This document shows, one piece after another, positions 1 to 10,382 of a stretch of 64,000 nucleotides of DNA (positions within the stretch are counted from its first letter, which is position 1; each line of letters opens with the position of its first letter). The position numbers were made by a program, and so were the translations under genes. Source of the stretch: Austropuccinia psidii (lineage: Eukaryota; Basidiomycota; Pucciniomycetes; Pucciniales; Sphaerophragmiaceae); NCBI GenBank assembly GCA_023105745.1, contig JALGQZ010000003.1, positions 71,212,696 through 71,276,695 on the forward strand. The letters are read 5' to 3'. Under the pieces are notes generated by a model, which was not told where the DNA came from, did no database searches, and worked only from the letters and a program-made list of their open reading frames with translations.

Positions 1-450
1 GCATATATTCAGGATAATTCCTTAAGTATTGATTTTGAGAATTAGCTTATTAATTGTTTTATGTGTGGATTTTTATGGGGAATCCACTGGTACAATTTAT
101 TTCACATGTTGTTTCATTGGTTTCTGAGATAAATAGGATTTTATGGTTTTTATAAGGTATTATACCTTATAATTCATTAAATATTGACTTTACAGATATG
201 CCATAAAAATGGTATATGTGTATTTTTCCATGAAGAATCCAATGGTATAATTTATTTCACATGTTCATTCATTGGTTTTTAAGTTAAACCAATTTTAGTA
301 CCAATTTATGGTATTTTTTGTATATTTGAGTAATTATTTTTAGTGTATAATTATTCTAATTAATTTTAATATAATTATATTAAAGATATAATTATTCTGA
401 GTATTTTTTGTGACCTTATTGGGTATGTGGTCATATCTCAAAGGCTCACA
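1..450. repeat. AT-rich LTR end (family B-related), truncated by the window edge
   Basis: This stretch has no coding potential. It ends at 450 in ..AAGGCTCACA, the same last ten bases that close both family B LTRs at 54343 and 62592. The preceding bases (TATGTGGTCATATCTCAAAGGC against TTTGGGTATATGAAATTACC followed by TCTAAGGC) align loosely. The bases after 450 are family A gag, so an LTR or whole element has inserted into an older gag gene. The other end and the target duplication lie outside the window, so solo LTR and full element cannot be told apart. Confidence 0.65.
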
Positions 451-1017
451 GAACAGGAGTTGGCCAATTTGGGGATGAAGGAAAGTGGTCATGTATCCTG
501 GTACATTGCTGATTTCAGAAGCTTAATGTCAAGAATTAGGGATTGGGGAGAAAGAGCATATATTCATGTTTATAGAAAAGGGTTGGCATCAAGATTATAG
601 GACCAGTTGGCTTCTCACCCTGGAAAGTTTGACACTCTTCAAGAGCTTATGGATGTCACTTCAAAATTAGACACAAGATATCATGAGAGGCAAAAAGAAA
701 AGGGTGGAAATCCAGAAAAGAAGCCTCCGGCTACTGGGTCCAATCAATCTAGGCCTCCTCAGAACTCATCATCAAAGAGGCCTCACCAAAAGAAGAATAA
801 GAAGGGCAAGCAAGTTCAAGCTTCAAAGCACAAGCCTCATTCTTCTCTGCTTCATAAGCACAATAAATTAATCAGTTCTAAAATGCAGAGGAGGATCAAG
901 GAAGGGTTATGTACTTATTGTGGTGGAAAGCACCCAATTGAAACATGCTTCAAGAGACCTCAGGACAAGCCTGGGGCATCATCAAGAGGCCTCCCTAGCA
1001 AGCAGGAAAAAGCCTGA
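451..1017 (+). pseudogene. Decayed family A gag, C-terminal part with CCHC zinc knuckle
   Basis: This is the 3' part of a Ty3/gypsy gag gene; the capsid N-terminus was lost where the LTR at 1-450 begins. The translation follows the intact gag at 25635-27044 (Y-I-A-D-F-R-S-L, then a short D-Q-L-A-S-H-P stretch) to the same C-terminus. A basic linker rich in K, S and P is followed by a CX2CX4HX4C knuckle (CTYCGGKHPIETC), the RNA-binding motif of Gag. An in-frame TAG at about 598-600 breaks it. It ends at TGA 1015-1017 inside a degenerate -1 frameshift cassette. It should be non-functional. Confidence 0.85.
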
Positions 1018-1049
1018 GTGGGGATCATGATGTGTTTGATGGTTCTCAC
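1005..1049 (+). promoter_or_regulatory. Relic of the gag-pol -1 ribosomal frameshift signal
   Basis: The slippery site of the intact family A copy has become GGAAAAA (1005-1011), one base off canonical GGGAAAA. It is followed by the same 6-nt spacer holding the gag stop (TGA 1015-1017), then arm GTGGGGATCAT (1018-1028), a 10-nt loop and arm ATGGTTCTCAC (1039-1049). All eleven positions still pair (three G-U). One pair is A-U in the intact copy and G-C here, a compensatory change. That suggests the stem was under selection before this copy decayed. Confidence 0.7.
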
Positions 1050-3561
1050 TTATTCCCTTCAAGAGCACAATTGTGCACTCTGAATACTAGTTTCAAGAAA
1101 TCCTTAAATTTTCTTATTTTTTCAGCTCTCTCTGATATTTTTTATAGTATTGTCATTGATTCTGGTGCTACAAACTCTTTTATTGCAAAGAATTTTGTTC
1201 TCAAGTACTCATTGACTATGTCAGAGCTCCCTGAAAAGATTCCTCTTTTCATTCTGGATTCTAATGAATACCCTGCCTTGTTCATCACCCATTATACCAA
1301 GTGGGTAGTTGACTTGCCTTCCTTCCCAAGCTTTGAATGGGACTTTTTTATCATAGATTCACCCAAAGGAGAAGACCTGATATTGGGCTATGATTTCCTT
1401 TACCATTTCAATCCCATTATTGATTGGAAAAATGGATTGATCACCTATGATTCTAGTCATAAGGATTCTAGTGGTATTCTTCCTTCTGCTAGTATTGAAT
1501 TTGCCACTGCTGTCAACAGTGTTGCTCTGGTTGGTGAACTTAAGACACCTTCCTTTCCTTCTTCTGTCCATATCCCTTCCATCATGCCATCTCATTCATT
1601 ACTCAAATCAAGTGATGAGGTCCTCAAAGAGATAAAAGATGTTGCTACATATTCACTTCATCTCCTTCAAGGGGATATTGACCTTCCTCCCTTGTCTTTT
1701 AATGCCTCCCTGGAGGAGAAGTGGGATGAGGAGGAAGAGCCAGAAGAAATTGAAACTATGTTGAAGGTAGTCCCTCCTGTTTATAAACCATACTTGGATG
1801 TATTTCCCAAGGTGAAAGCAGAGAAACTTCCTCCACACCGCGCCTGTGATCATAATATCAAATGGGAGGGTCTTCTACCTCCAGTTGGTATTATCTACCC
1901 ATTATCAAATCAAGAGTCAGAAACACTGTGGGCCTGCATTTCAGAGAATGTAGAGAAAGGTTTCAAAGGGACAAGCTCCTCTTGAACAGGAGCACCTGTC
2001 CTTTTTGCTAAGAAAAAGGATGGAGGTCTTTGTTTGTGTGTTGACTACCACAAAGTAAATTCTGTCACTAGGAAGAACAGGTATCCTCTCCCTCCTATGA
2101 GCCAGCTTCTTACCATATTCAACAGTGCCACTATCTTCTCCAGAATAGATCTGTGTGGTGCAGGAAATTTCCTGAGAATCAAAGAGGGGGATGAGCACTT
2201 AACTGGCTTTAGAGCCAAATATGGTAGTTATGAGTATTTGGTTATGCCATTTGGCCTTACCAATGCTCCAGCTTCTTTCCAGGATCTTGTGAATGATACA
2301 TTTTCAGATTTCTTGGATGTTTTTGTTGTAGTTTATTTATATGATATTATGGTATTTTCCACTTCTGACAAGGAACATGTCAAACATGTTGCCTGTGTCC
2401 TCCAAAGACTGAGGGACAATAATTTGTTTGCCAAAGGCTCGAAGTGTGTATTCCATGCCTCAAGTGTGGAATTCTTGGGCTATGTTGTTTCAAGTGATGG
2501 CCTCAAGATGGATTATTCCAAGGTTAAGCGAATCCTCAATTGGCCTCAGCCAAAGAACATCAAGGCTCTTCAATCCTTTCTTGGCTTTGCCAATTTCTAT
2601 CATAGTTTCATTAAAAATTGCTCTAAAAAAATCAGTGCTCTCACTTCCCTTCTCAAAAAGGACTCTCCCTTTATCTTCAAAGAGGCAGCTCTTAGCCAGT
2701 TTCAATTACTCAAATAGCATTAACCACCGCTCCTATCCTTTCTCATTTCAATCCTTCTCTACCAACTATTGTAGAGTCTGATGCTTCTGATTATGCCTTG
2801 GGTGCTGTACTGAGTCAGTTGAATGACTCAGGAAAGCATCCCATTGCAGTTGATAGTCCCAAGCTTCTTGCAGCTGAGCTCAACTATGAAATTCATGACA
2901 AGGATTTGCTTGGTATAGTTTGAGCCCTCAAGCGCTGGAGAGCCTTTCTTTTCTCTTTCCAATCCTTTTGAAGTCTTGACAGACCACTCCAATCTTCAAT
3001 ATTTCATGTCTTTTGAAGTTCTTACTCGTCATCAGGCCTGTTGCACTGAATTTCCTCCTAAGTTTCATTGCACTATGACTTAGCGCCCTGGAAGGCTGGC
3101 CACTTTACCAGATGCCTTGTCACCTCAGGACAAGGTTTACCCAGAGAGGGGGGTGGACTTCATCAGCAAGAATCCTCAAAATGTTCATCAAGTAATCAAG
3201 CAAGATGGAATTCAAGAGTCATAATTCTTCCCAATCAAAGTAGAAATATTCTGATATTTAGTTGACATGATTCAAAAAGCAGTATGGCAAGACAATGATT
3301 ATAAATAAATACTAAAGCAACCAGCAAGAGGTGAATCAGTTCCCGATTATTCTCTTGAACCTCAAGTCAAGCTATTATTATTCAAAGATAGAGTGGTAAT
3401 CCCAAGCAATGAAGAAATCCAACTCAATATTCTTCAAAAGCATCATGACTCACCTTTGTCTGGCCATCCTGGCCAGGAGAAGACCCTCGAGCGTATCAAG
3501 AGAGATTTTAATTGGGCTGGCATGAATCATGTTATTAATGACTATGTGTCCTCATGTCAGC
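1018..3561 (+). pseudogene. Decayed family A pol, 5' part (protease, RT, RNase H, start of integrase)
   Basis: This is a Ty3/gypsy pol open in the -1 frame relative to gag. The retropepsin motif I-D-S-G-A-T-N-S is intact around 1160. The reverse transcriptase palm follows, but its catalytic YLDD reads YLYD (about 2335-2346), so one metal-binding aspartate is lost. Stops occur at 1983-1985 (TGA), about 2715 (TAG) and in RNase H (TGG to TGA near 2922), with frameshifts after 2940. The integrase zinc-finger start (H-H-D-S-P-L-S-G-H) is near 3440. Homology stops at C-Q-Q (3561), where the 30.8-kb DNA transposon begins, and resumes at 34356. Confidence 0.9.
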
Positions 3562-3564
3562 AAT
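3562..3564. repeat. Target-site duplication AAT, left copy
   Basis: AAT directly precedes the left terminal inverted repeat and is repeated at 34353-34355 directly after the right one. Keeping one copy rejoins the integrase zinc finger of the family A pol relic (C-Q-Q then C), as in the intact pol at 21919-25620. This fixes both ends of the transposon to the base. A 3-bp duplication is what CACTA/EnSpm-superfamily elements generate. Confidence 0.88.
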
Positions 3565-3610
3565 CACCAGGGGGAATCTCGCGTCAATCGTCGGCGATTG
3601 ACTTCACGTC
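3565..3610. repeat. Left terminal inverted repeat of the Plavaka-type element
   Basis: The 46 bp match the reverse complement of 34307-34352 except at repeat positions 5, 9 and 18. The repeat starts CACCAGGGGGAATC and contains an internal dyad CAATCG-TCGG-CGATTG. Beyond it, ACGTCA/TGACGT motifs recur to about 3740 (for example GTCACGTCACGTCAG at about 3680), as expected of subterminal transposase-binding repeats in CACTA elements. Confidence 0.92.
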
Positions 3611-3932
3611 GCACCGCGGTCAGTATAAAATCTTGCTTCAGTCGCGTTAGTGTCACTTTATAGTCACTGGATTTAGTGGGTCACGTCACGTCAGCGTCAA
3701 GACAACGTCAATCGTCTCACATGTGTCACATGAGAATGTCACTCAAAGCCCAAACCCATTTCAACACTATGCGCAACGTTCGTGTAATTTCACCTCATTG
3801 GCTTCCGCCTCCCCGACGCTTAGCATGCTTACGCACCCGCACCGCCCTCCATCCGGATGAGACTCCGACACTGCCCGCCCCTCTCCGTCCTCACCACTCC
3901 TTACGCTTTCACACCCCCGCCCCTACCATCCT

Positions 3933-4497
3933 CACGCTTGTGTAATACCCTCCCGACATGCCTCCGACACCACTGATGACCCTTACGCTTGTGTAGTGCC
4001 CTCCCGACATGCCTCCGACACAGCTTACCATCCTTACGCTCATGTAGTGCCCTCCCGACATGCCTCCGACAACAGTTACCCTCCCTCCCGACATTCTCCC
4101 GACACTGCTTACCATCCTTACGCTCATGTAGTGCCCTCCCGACATGCCTCCGACAACAGTTACCCTCCCTCCTGACATTCTCCCGACACTGCTTACCATC
4201 CTTACGCTCATGTAGTGCCCTCCCGACATGCCTCCGACAACAGTTACCCTCCCTCCCGACATTCTCCCGACACTGCTTACCATCCTTACGCTCATGTAGT
4301 GCCCTCCCGACATGCCTCCGACAACAGTTACCCTCCCTCCCGACACTGCTTACCATCCTTACGCTCATGTAGTGCCCTCCCGACATGCCTCCGACAACAG
4401 TTACCCTCCCTCCTGACATTCTCCCGACACTGCTTACCATCCTTACGCTCATGTAGTGCCCTCCCGACATGCCTCCGACAACGCTTACCATCCTTAA
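3933..4497. repeat. 84-bp minisatellite
   Basis: Tandem units of 84 bp recur (starts of TTACGCTCATGTAGTG near 4034, 4118, 4202, 4286, 4359 and 4443); one unit is shortened to 73 bp. Each unit holds CCTTACGC, GTAGTGCCCTCCCGACATG and CCTCCGACAACAG. Long open frames on both strands here are by-products of the repeat and I do not call them genes. The array lies just upstream of the first dyad (4522) and of the 5021-7262 gene. It shares a core with the 40-bp array at 9370-9955. Confidence 0.9.
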
Positions 4498-4521
4498 GCT
4501 TCCGTACTACATCCATAGTGT

Positions 4522-4543
4522 GTACGGTGGCTTGTTGGCGTAC
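4522..4543. promoter_or_regulatory. 22-bp dyad 1 (GTACGGTGGCT half-site)
   Basis: This is the least symmetric of six related 22-bp dyads inside the transposon. The left half reads GTACGGTGGCT; the right half, reverse-complemented, reads GTACGCCAACA. It lies about 480 bp upstream of the ATG of the 677-aa gene, directly after the minisatellite. Confidence 0.55.
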
Positions 4544-5020
4544 ACAATGGACGCCATCGCCGAAATATGCTGAGTGGCCTTCTCTGCCAACAGGACCTCA
4601 GGGGAAATTGGTCAGTATATTCACAATGTTGTGGCTAGGGTTTAAATCATGAGACTCACAAATTAAAACCTAATAAGTGGACTATTTAAGACAAGAATTG
4701 TGTCTCCTGTTTCGCCGACAAAACCATTTTATTTCATATCAATCAAATGAACACTTTGCTTAGTCCTTACCTCATGAGCATTGAATAGTTCAAAAGTTGA
4801 CTTTAGTAGGTTTCTCACTAGTCAACTTTATTCAATGTCTCACAGGGAAGTGATTTCATTTGCATGATATGAAATAATTTGCAAAACATCGCCTCCTTCA
4901 ATTTCCCGACAAATTGCATTTGCACCTTTTTTCTTGAATTTGGATCTTTTATCAAAAAATTTTCAAACAAGTTAGCAATCAACTCGTCACCATCTATTTG
5001 CTTAATAAACTACCTCCGCT

Positions 5021-7262
5021 ATGGCCCGAACCCCGGGAAATTCAACAGAATTCAATGAACGACCAACTTCAGCCCCAGAGAGTGGAAGTGAAATCTCTGA
5101 TATCGCCAGTAGTCGTGAATTAGGCATTGAAGTAGAGAGCCAGTCACATGAAGATAATCAAGATCCACCAGTTCTTACGGAATGTGAGTATGCATCCATC
5201 TTTAATATTTCAAATCTCTCAAAACCTGATATTGTGTCATAGCCTTTATTTCAGGGCAGCCTCCAAGCTCTCAGAAACCGAATTTTAAAAGTTATGAGAA
5301 GGAAAAGACTGTTGAACCTTGTGCACCGACAGAAGATGATGGGCAAAATGATGTAATTTTCAGTGGGGAGGTGGAAATTATATCCAAGGAACAATTTGTC
5401 TCCAACATTGCTCAAACAATCCCAAGGCTCGAAAAAATCCAAAATGATAGTAAAATTCCTGATTATGTGCGTCAAAAGATTGCTGAAGCCATGAGCCTGC
5501 TCAAAATGGATTTGAACCGTAAGTCCATTACTAATTCAAAACAAAATTGATAAAAATAGCTGCTTACAATATATGGGCAGGTGTGGAGGTGGGAGAATCT
5601 CTACCTGAAGGATCTCGAGTCGTAATTGGATTTCCAGGCAAAGGATTAGGAAAAAGACCAAATATACATGCGACCAAAAAAACAAACAAAAAACGCCGTA
5701 CCTTTGAAGCCGCAAACGATTCTCGCGATCAAGGTGATGAAATTATCAATGTTGAAGGGGACCATATTGATAATGAACCTCCGCATACTGAACCCCCCCC
5801 AATACTCAATGAAACAATCCATGATGAAGCTCCACATACTGAAAGTCCCCCGATACCCAATGAAACAATGCATGATGCAACCCCTCCCGCCTCTCCTCGG
5901 AATATTCAAGCCTTTCAAGAAAGGGAAACAATTAAACATGATACAATGGGACGAGATATGACTGATATAATTCCCGACGCTGAGCCCGAAGTGTCATCCG
6001 CTGCGAATTTTCAAGGAATATTTTTATCCCGCATGGAAGAGTTTGCAGGCGTTTTGAATTATCATTCCAATATTACTCAACAATCATGGAAAAGGGGGCT
6101 TGATAATATCAATAGGATTTACAAAAATAGATGGGACAATTTACCAACAAAGGATGCTCATACATTCCTGCCCGTTGGTATTAAGGTGATCAGTAACCGA
6201 GATCTTAAAATGTCGGCTTGGCTGCAGGACCTTGAGATGGCAGGTGAGTTTTTTTTTATCTTTGTGCATGATACTTGATTATTGGCTGTTGACTGGTGAT
6301 ATAAATTGCAATATACAGGGTTAGATTTTTTTAAGCCAACCGAAACAGAAGCGTTTTTTGATCACAACATTTGGAATCTCAAATTGATGAAGGAATCAGC
6401 TAAACCTCCAGATAATCTCGCAAAATCTGAACACTCCTTCTTCAAAATGGTTCAGAGCCTTCTTTACCCCGCCAATCCAGTTAAACATTTTTGGGCAAAT
6501 GTTATGTTTGAATCCATTAGTTTAGTCTCATACGATGTGATTGCACCCAAACCATATGTTGCACCAACATCAAATTCAACCGATCCTCTTGGACTCGAAC
6601 GGGGAGCAGTTGAATACCTTGCCTCCTGCTTGAGTAAATCGAAGCAACGTGCAACCCAACTCAGCATTGAAGGTGGCGGGGCTGACAATGAGATATCCAC
6701 AAAGCCGCACAAGAACCTGGAGGATCTAATGGATACAGTTATCCATTTGATGATTGCATACAACATGGTACGTGCACATACAAAGGTCGAAGTTAATGGC
6801 ATCAAAGGCAAACTCACAAACTCAAAAAAAAATGAGGCCATCAAAGATCTTTTGGCGTGTCACAAGAATCTTGGAATCAATCGAATTTGCTATGGTATAT
6901 TAGCGGCATTCTGTGCGGCGGGGGTTCGTGGTTTGATGGTATGCTCAGATGACTGGAGAACAAGCTCAGTTAAAGGGGCTTTAGCACTAATTGACATTTC
7001 CGCAAAACTTTCAGAGGGTAAAAATCTAGTGGAGCCAGTGTGGCTACGTACTAATAAGTATATATGTAATTTACTGAATAAAAGTTTCTTCTCATCAGAG
7101 TCTTTTAACCCCACTGTACCTCTTAGATTTGATTTTGCACGATGCTTAGTATTAGACTTTGGTGATGCCTGGGTGGCGAATCGCGGGCTTGGTTCAAGTG
7201 ATGAGGTCACCTTGACGGTACCCAGGTCAGCTAAACTCACAACCAGGATTGACCCGTTTTAG
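5021..7262 (+). CDS. Unknown 677-aa cargo protein, four exons
   Basis: I do not recognise this protein. Exons 5021-5183, 5255-5518, 5581-6243 and 6319-7262 join in frame (2034 nt), each junction with GT..AG ends and introns of 62-75 nt. The N-terminal 180 residues are acidic and low-complexity. A basic stretch near residues 165-180 (K-K-T-N-K-K-R-R) could be a nuclear localisation signal. Next comes a P/E/H-rich near-repeat (PPHTEPPP / APHTESPP). The C-terminal 370 residues look globular, without transmembrane segments or a familiar catalytic motif. It is the first gene inside the transposon, with a dyad about 480 bp upstream and another 120 bp downstream. A role in transposition or its regulation is possible from position only. 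Confidence 0.75.
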
Positions 7263-7840
7263 ATTAGCTTTGTACTAGATAGATTGTAATTTAATTTTGC
7301 AAAGTGATTTATGAATTTAATAATCATGACTTCCTATCCTACTACTGCCCGGATGCCACAGTCTGAGTACCAATAGTAATTGTACGGCGGCATGCCTCCG
7401 TACATCATTGCAAAGACTCCGACAAGACGCAAGCTGAGTCAGGCATTTTGCCCGCGAGTAGCACATGCGGGGGCATTGCGGGAAGTCGCGTTTATCACTT
7501 CCCGCCAGCCCATAATAGTCAAAAGGTTCCTGTGTCTTTCAAGAGGAGTGGGATAACTAGGGATCCGCAGCAGGATGCATATTGCATTTGCGTGTGCTTG
7601 CAATATTCCAAATTGCTGGATTGGAAAGTGATTGCATGGGAACATCAATGTGTAAAATTGAATAATGCACTATCCACTGCAAATTTTCAGGTTCAGGTAT
7701 TTGAGATCGTGAATTTGCCAAGGTCAGGCGTGAGCTTTCTTTTTAGCCGCAATTAAAAAAGATTCATCCATCGCAATCCAATTTAGGTGATATTAAGAAA
7801 TCAGTAATCATTCGGTTTCATTTCATTTTCTGCTGAAAGC
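7263..7840. other. Intergenic region between the 677-aa gene and the Tet-like gene
   Basis: These 578 bp hold one of the shared dyads (7382-7403). The rest has no convincing ORF; short open frames at 7448-7756 overlap the putative promoter and show no family features. It probably contains the terminator of the upstream gene and the promoter of the dioxygenase gene. Confidence 0.5.
7382..7403. promoter_or_regulatory. 22-bp dyad 2
   Basis: The left half GTACGGCGGCA and the right half reverse-complemented GTACGGAGGCA differ at one base, so 10 of 11 positions pair. Flanking T and A extend the symmetry to 24 bp. It lies 459 bp upstream of the Tet-like start codon. It has a CGG-N10-CCG arrangement. 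Confidence 0.7.
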
Positions 7841-9185
7841 ATGCCATTCACGAAAAAAGGAAAAGAGCGTAAAAGGGAACTCGCGAGAAAGCGTTGGGCT
7901 GAGGAAGGAAAGTGTGAGTTACTCGCTTAATCTCAGTGTATATATATAGATATATATATATGCTTCCACATTTATGTGGCACCCTCATTGGGCCCCACTG
8001 AAGAACATGGGCTTTAGTCGGTTCAGATTGTGCCAATGTCATGTGGGCTCCAACAGGGAAGTCAAAGGATGTGTGCCGAAGAAAGCTCCTTGGCAGTATC
8101 TGATATCTTGTGTGCTTCAACACATAGTCATCCCGCAACCACTCGGGAATAGTAGCAGATCCCAAAAGACAAATGAGCGCAAAACGACCCGAATGAATAG
8201 GTTTTTTTCCTCCTCTCGCCCAACAGCACAAATATCAATGCCAGTATCAGCAAATATCACCCCAAGTGAAATTCGGAGGGTTGTGGATGTCAATCAGATC
8301 AAACGCATTCACTTTGGCCGTGTGGCAATTTTCTCTTCAACCGGATTACTCATTGCCCTTGTTGAATTCCGACCATTCACAACAATGAGTGAAGTCGAGG
8401 TCAATCAATGGGATGAATTATCACAATTCTTATTTCGCGAAAAGAGGTTCACTGACCATATTGCAACAAATGGAGCATTACTGGAGGGATTTATGTTCGC
8501 GATTGGGTGGCGCAAATGCACCACGAAGAATGAACAATTTGGTCTGTATGGTAGTGCTGGCAAAATTGAAAATGCAAAAGATGAATGGCGGGACCGAGGT
8601 GCCAATCTTAGCTCGGTGGGTCGCATTCTAGGTCAATCCTTACGATATGTTGGGGATAATTTATTTCAGAAGATTCAAAATTGCTACAACTCATTGGGGG
8701 TTCCGTCTTTTGATCAAGTCAACTATGAAGGCGATATTCCGGCAAATCAGGGTGCATTCGAGTTCGCTTCCGCACTCACTTTCACCATGAATGGATTCAA
8801 AAACGCACCTCATGTTGATAAGGATGCATCGCTGTATGCTTCGGGATGGTGGTTTCAAGCTGATAAGCGGACCGGCCAAATTCAAAGAGATGCGTCAAAG
8901 CGGTGTACAGGGGGAAAATTGATTTTCCCAAATGAGCATTTTTGGATTGATCTATCCACATGTCATGGGCTCATTCAGGTAGTGTGGGCCAGTAGTACAT
9001 TTGTTCATTATACTGATCCAGCACAGGACAACGAAAGCACGACACTAGTGGGTATGTCCGCACAATGCTCAAGCAGGTTAGCAAAAACAATGCGGCAAAA
9101 AAGCAATGGCTATTATGAGATTGGCGAGAGAGCGGGCTATCAAATCAGGGATGGTAATACAATCTCATGCCGATTCAAAGAATGA
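7841..9185 (+). CDS. Tet-like 2OG-Fe(II) dioxygenase (TET/JBP-type fold), transposon cargo
   Basis: Proposed exons are 7841-7913 and 8128-9185 (376 aa; donor GTGAGT, in-frame acceptor CACATAG). The first exon encodes a short basic N-terminus. The 214-nt intron is long for this locus, so the 5' end is uncertain; an ATG at 7974 also opens the frame. The catalytic domain shows the iron-binding H-x-D (H253 and D255; N-A-P-H-V-D-K-D, 8811-8819), a G-G-K-L-x-F-P strand and a distal histidine in F-V-H-Y-T-D (H318, codon 9006-9008). A downstream arginine near S-S-R-L is a candidate 2-oxoglutarate contact. This matches, from memory, the Tet-like oxygenase family common in rusts. TET/JBP enzymes oxidise 5-methylcytosine or thymine in DNA; that substrate is inferred here. 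A dyad lies 459 bp upstream. Confidence 0.82.
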
Positions 9186-9369
9186 GGAGATTTGCAAGTG
9201 GGTTGGGTAAGTAATGGTGAGGTAAGGCAGAGGACAATATACACCAGGATTGGATGGATTGGAGTGCGGGAGATGGGGTGTCTCACATGAAAAAGGGGTG
9301 AAGTGGATTGTGTACAGTGGCATGCCATCGTACATCGGTCCTGGTTTGTTGCTATTGTCCAGGATGCCA
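9186..9369. other. Short intergenic segment after the Tet-like gene
   Basis: This segment carries dyad 3 (9312-9333) directly before the 40-bp minisatellite. I see no ORF of interest. Confidence 0.5.
9312..9333. promoter_or_regulatory. 22-bp dyad 3
   Basis: The left half is GTACAGTGGCA; the right half reverse-complemented is GTACGATGGCA. The outer T and A extend the symmetry. It lies just downstream of the Tet-like gene, and is the only dyad not in front of a nearby start codon. Confidence 0.6.
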
Positions 9370-9955
9370 ATGCTTCACACGCGAATCCTCATGCTTGTGC
9401 AGGTTCTGACAATGCTAAAAGTTCCTTACGCCTATGCGGGGGGCCATCGCTACACACGCCAATCCTTATGCCTGTGCAGGCTCCCGAAAGTTTACACGCC
9501 AATCCTTACGCCTTTACAGGCTTTCGACGATTCACACGCCAATTCTTACGCTTGTGAAGCTTCCCCACAATGCTGAAATTTTCTTTAGCCTGTGCAGGAT
9601 CCCAAGAATTCACACGCCAATTCTTACGCCTGTGCAGGCTCCCAACAATTCACACGCTAATCCTTATGCTTGGGGAGGGTCCCAAAAGTGCTAAAATTCC
9701 TTACGCCTGTACAGGCTTCCGACGATTCACACTCCAATCCTTACGCATGGGAGGGTTGCCAGCAATGCTGACAAATTCTTACGCCTGTGCAGGCTCCCAA
9801 CAATTCACACGCCAATCCTTATGCCTGTGCAGGCTCCCAACAATTCACACGCCAATCCTTATGCCTGTGCAGGCTCCCAACAATTCACACGCCAATCCTT
9901 ACGCCTGTGCAGCCTCCCGACAAGTCACACGCCAATCCTTACGCTTGTGAAGGTT
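9370..9955. repeat. 40-bp minisatellite
   Basis: The region consists of degenerate copies that become exact towards the right: 9801-9840 and 9841-9880 are identical 40-bp units containing CAATTCACACGCCAATCC and CTGTGCAGGCTCCCAA. Open frames along it are repeat artefacts. The core CCTTACGCYTGTGYAG followed by CTCCCRACA is shared with the 84-bp array at 3933-4497. Confidence 0.88.
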
Positions 9956-10382
9956 CTAGCCAATTTAAACAATTCAATACATGAGTAAGACTAATAGCGT
10001 GTGACCATAGGAAAGGCCATGTTTCACGAATCTGGACTCGATTGCTCACATACGGGAACCTCCCGCTTTTTTACAGTTAAGAATGGGTATGGCTCTAAAC
10101 CATGGGAGAAGAAAATATAGGAGAGGATAACGGCAACTATTGGGGCATTTTGAGAAAAAGAGGGTCACACAAACAAATACTCACTCAAACCTTTGGTAGG
10201 GCACTTATAAAACGTTTTCTCATGCAATAGGATATTTGAACCATTGAACAAAATATAACTTAACGTGAGCAAAGAATGTAATAGAAATGGAAAATAACAA
10301 TCATTCAATACAAAAAATTTATATGAAAGAAAGTATTACAAATAATAAATAGAGGAAATAATGATTTTTTTTTTAAATTTTT
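9956..10382. other. Non-coding stretch between the minisatellite and the zinc-cluster gene
   Basis: These are AT-rich 3' flanks of the convergent Tet-like and zinc-cluster genes. A small dyad (CGGGAACCTCCCG, about 10055) is the only structure I notice. Confidence 0.4.

Noticed and set aside
3960..4497. Possible CRISPR-like array
   Set aside because: The repeats are directly adjoining 84-bp units without unique spacers, and the locus is eukaryotic.
3901..4652. Overlapping ORFs up to 196 codons on both strands
   Set aside because: The 84-bp unit is a multiple of three and lacks stops, so all frames stay open. Repeat artefact.
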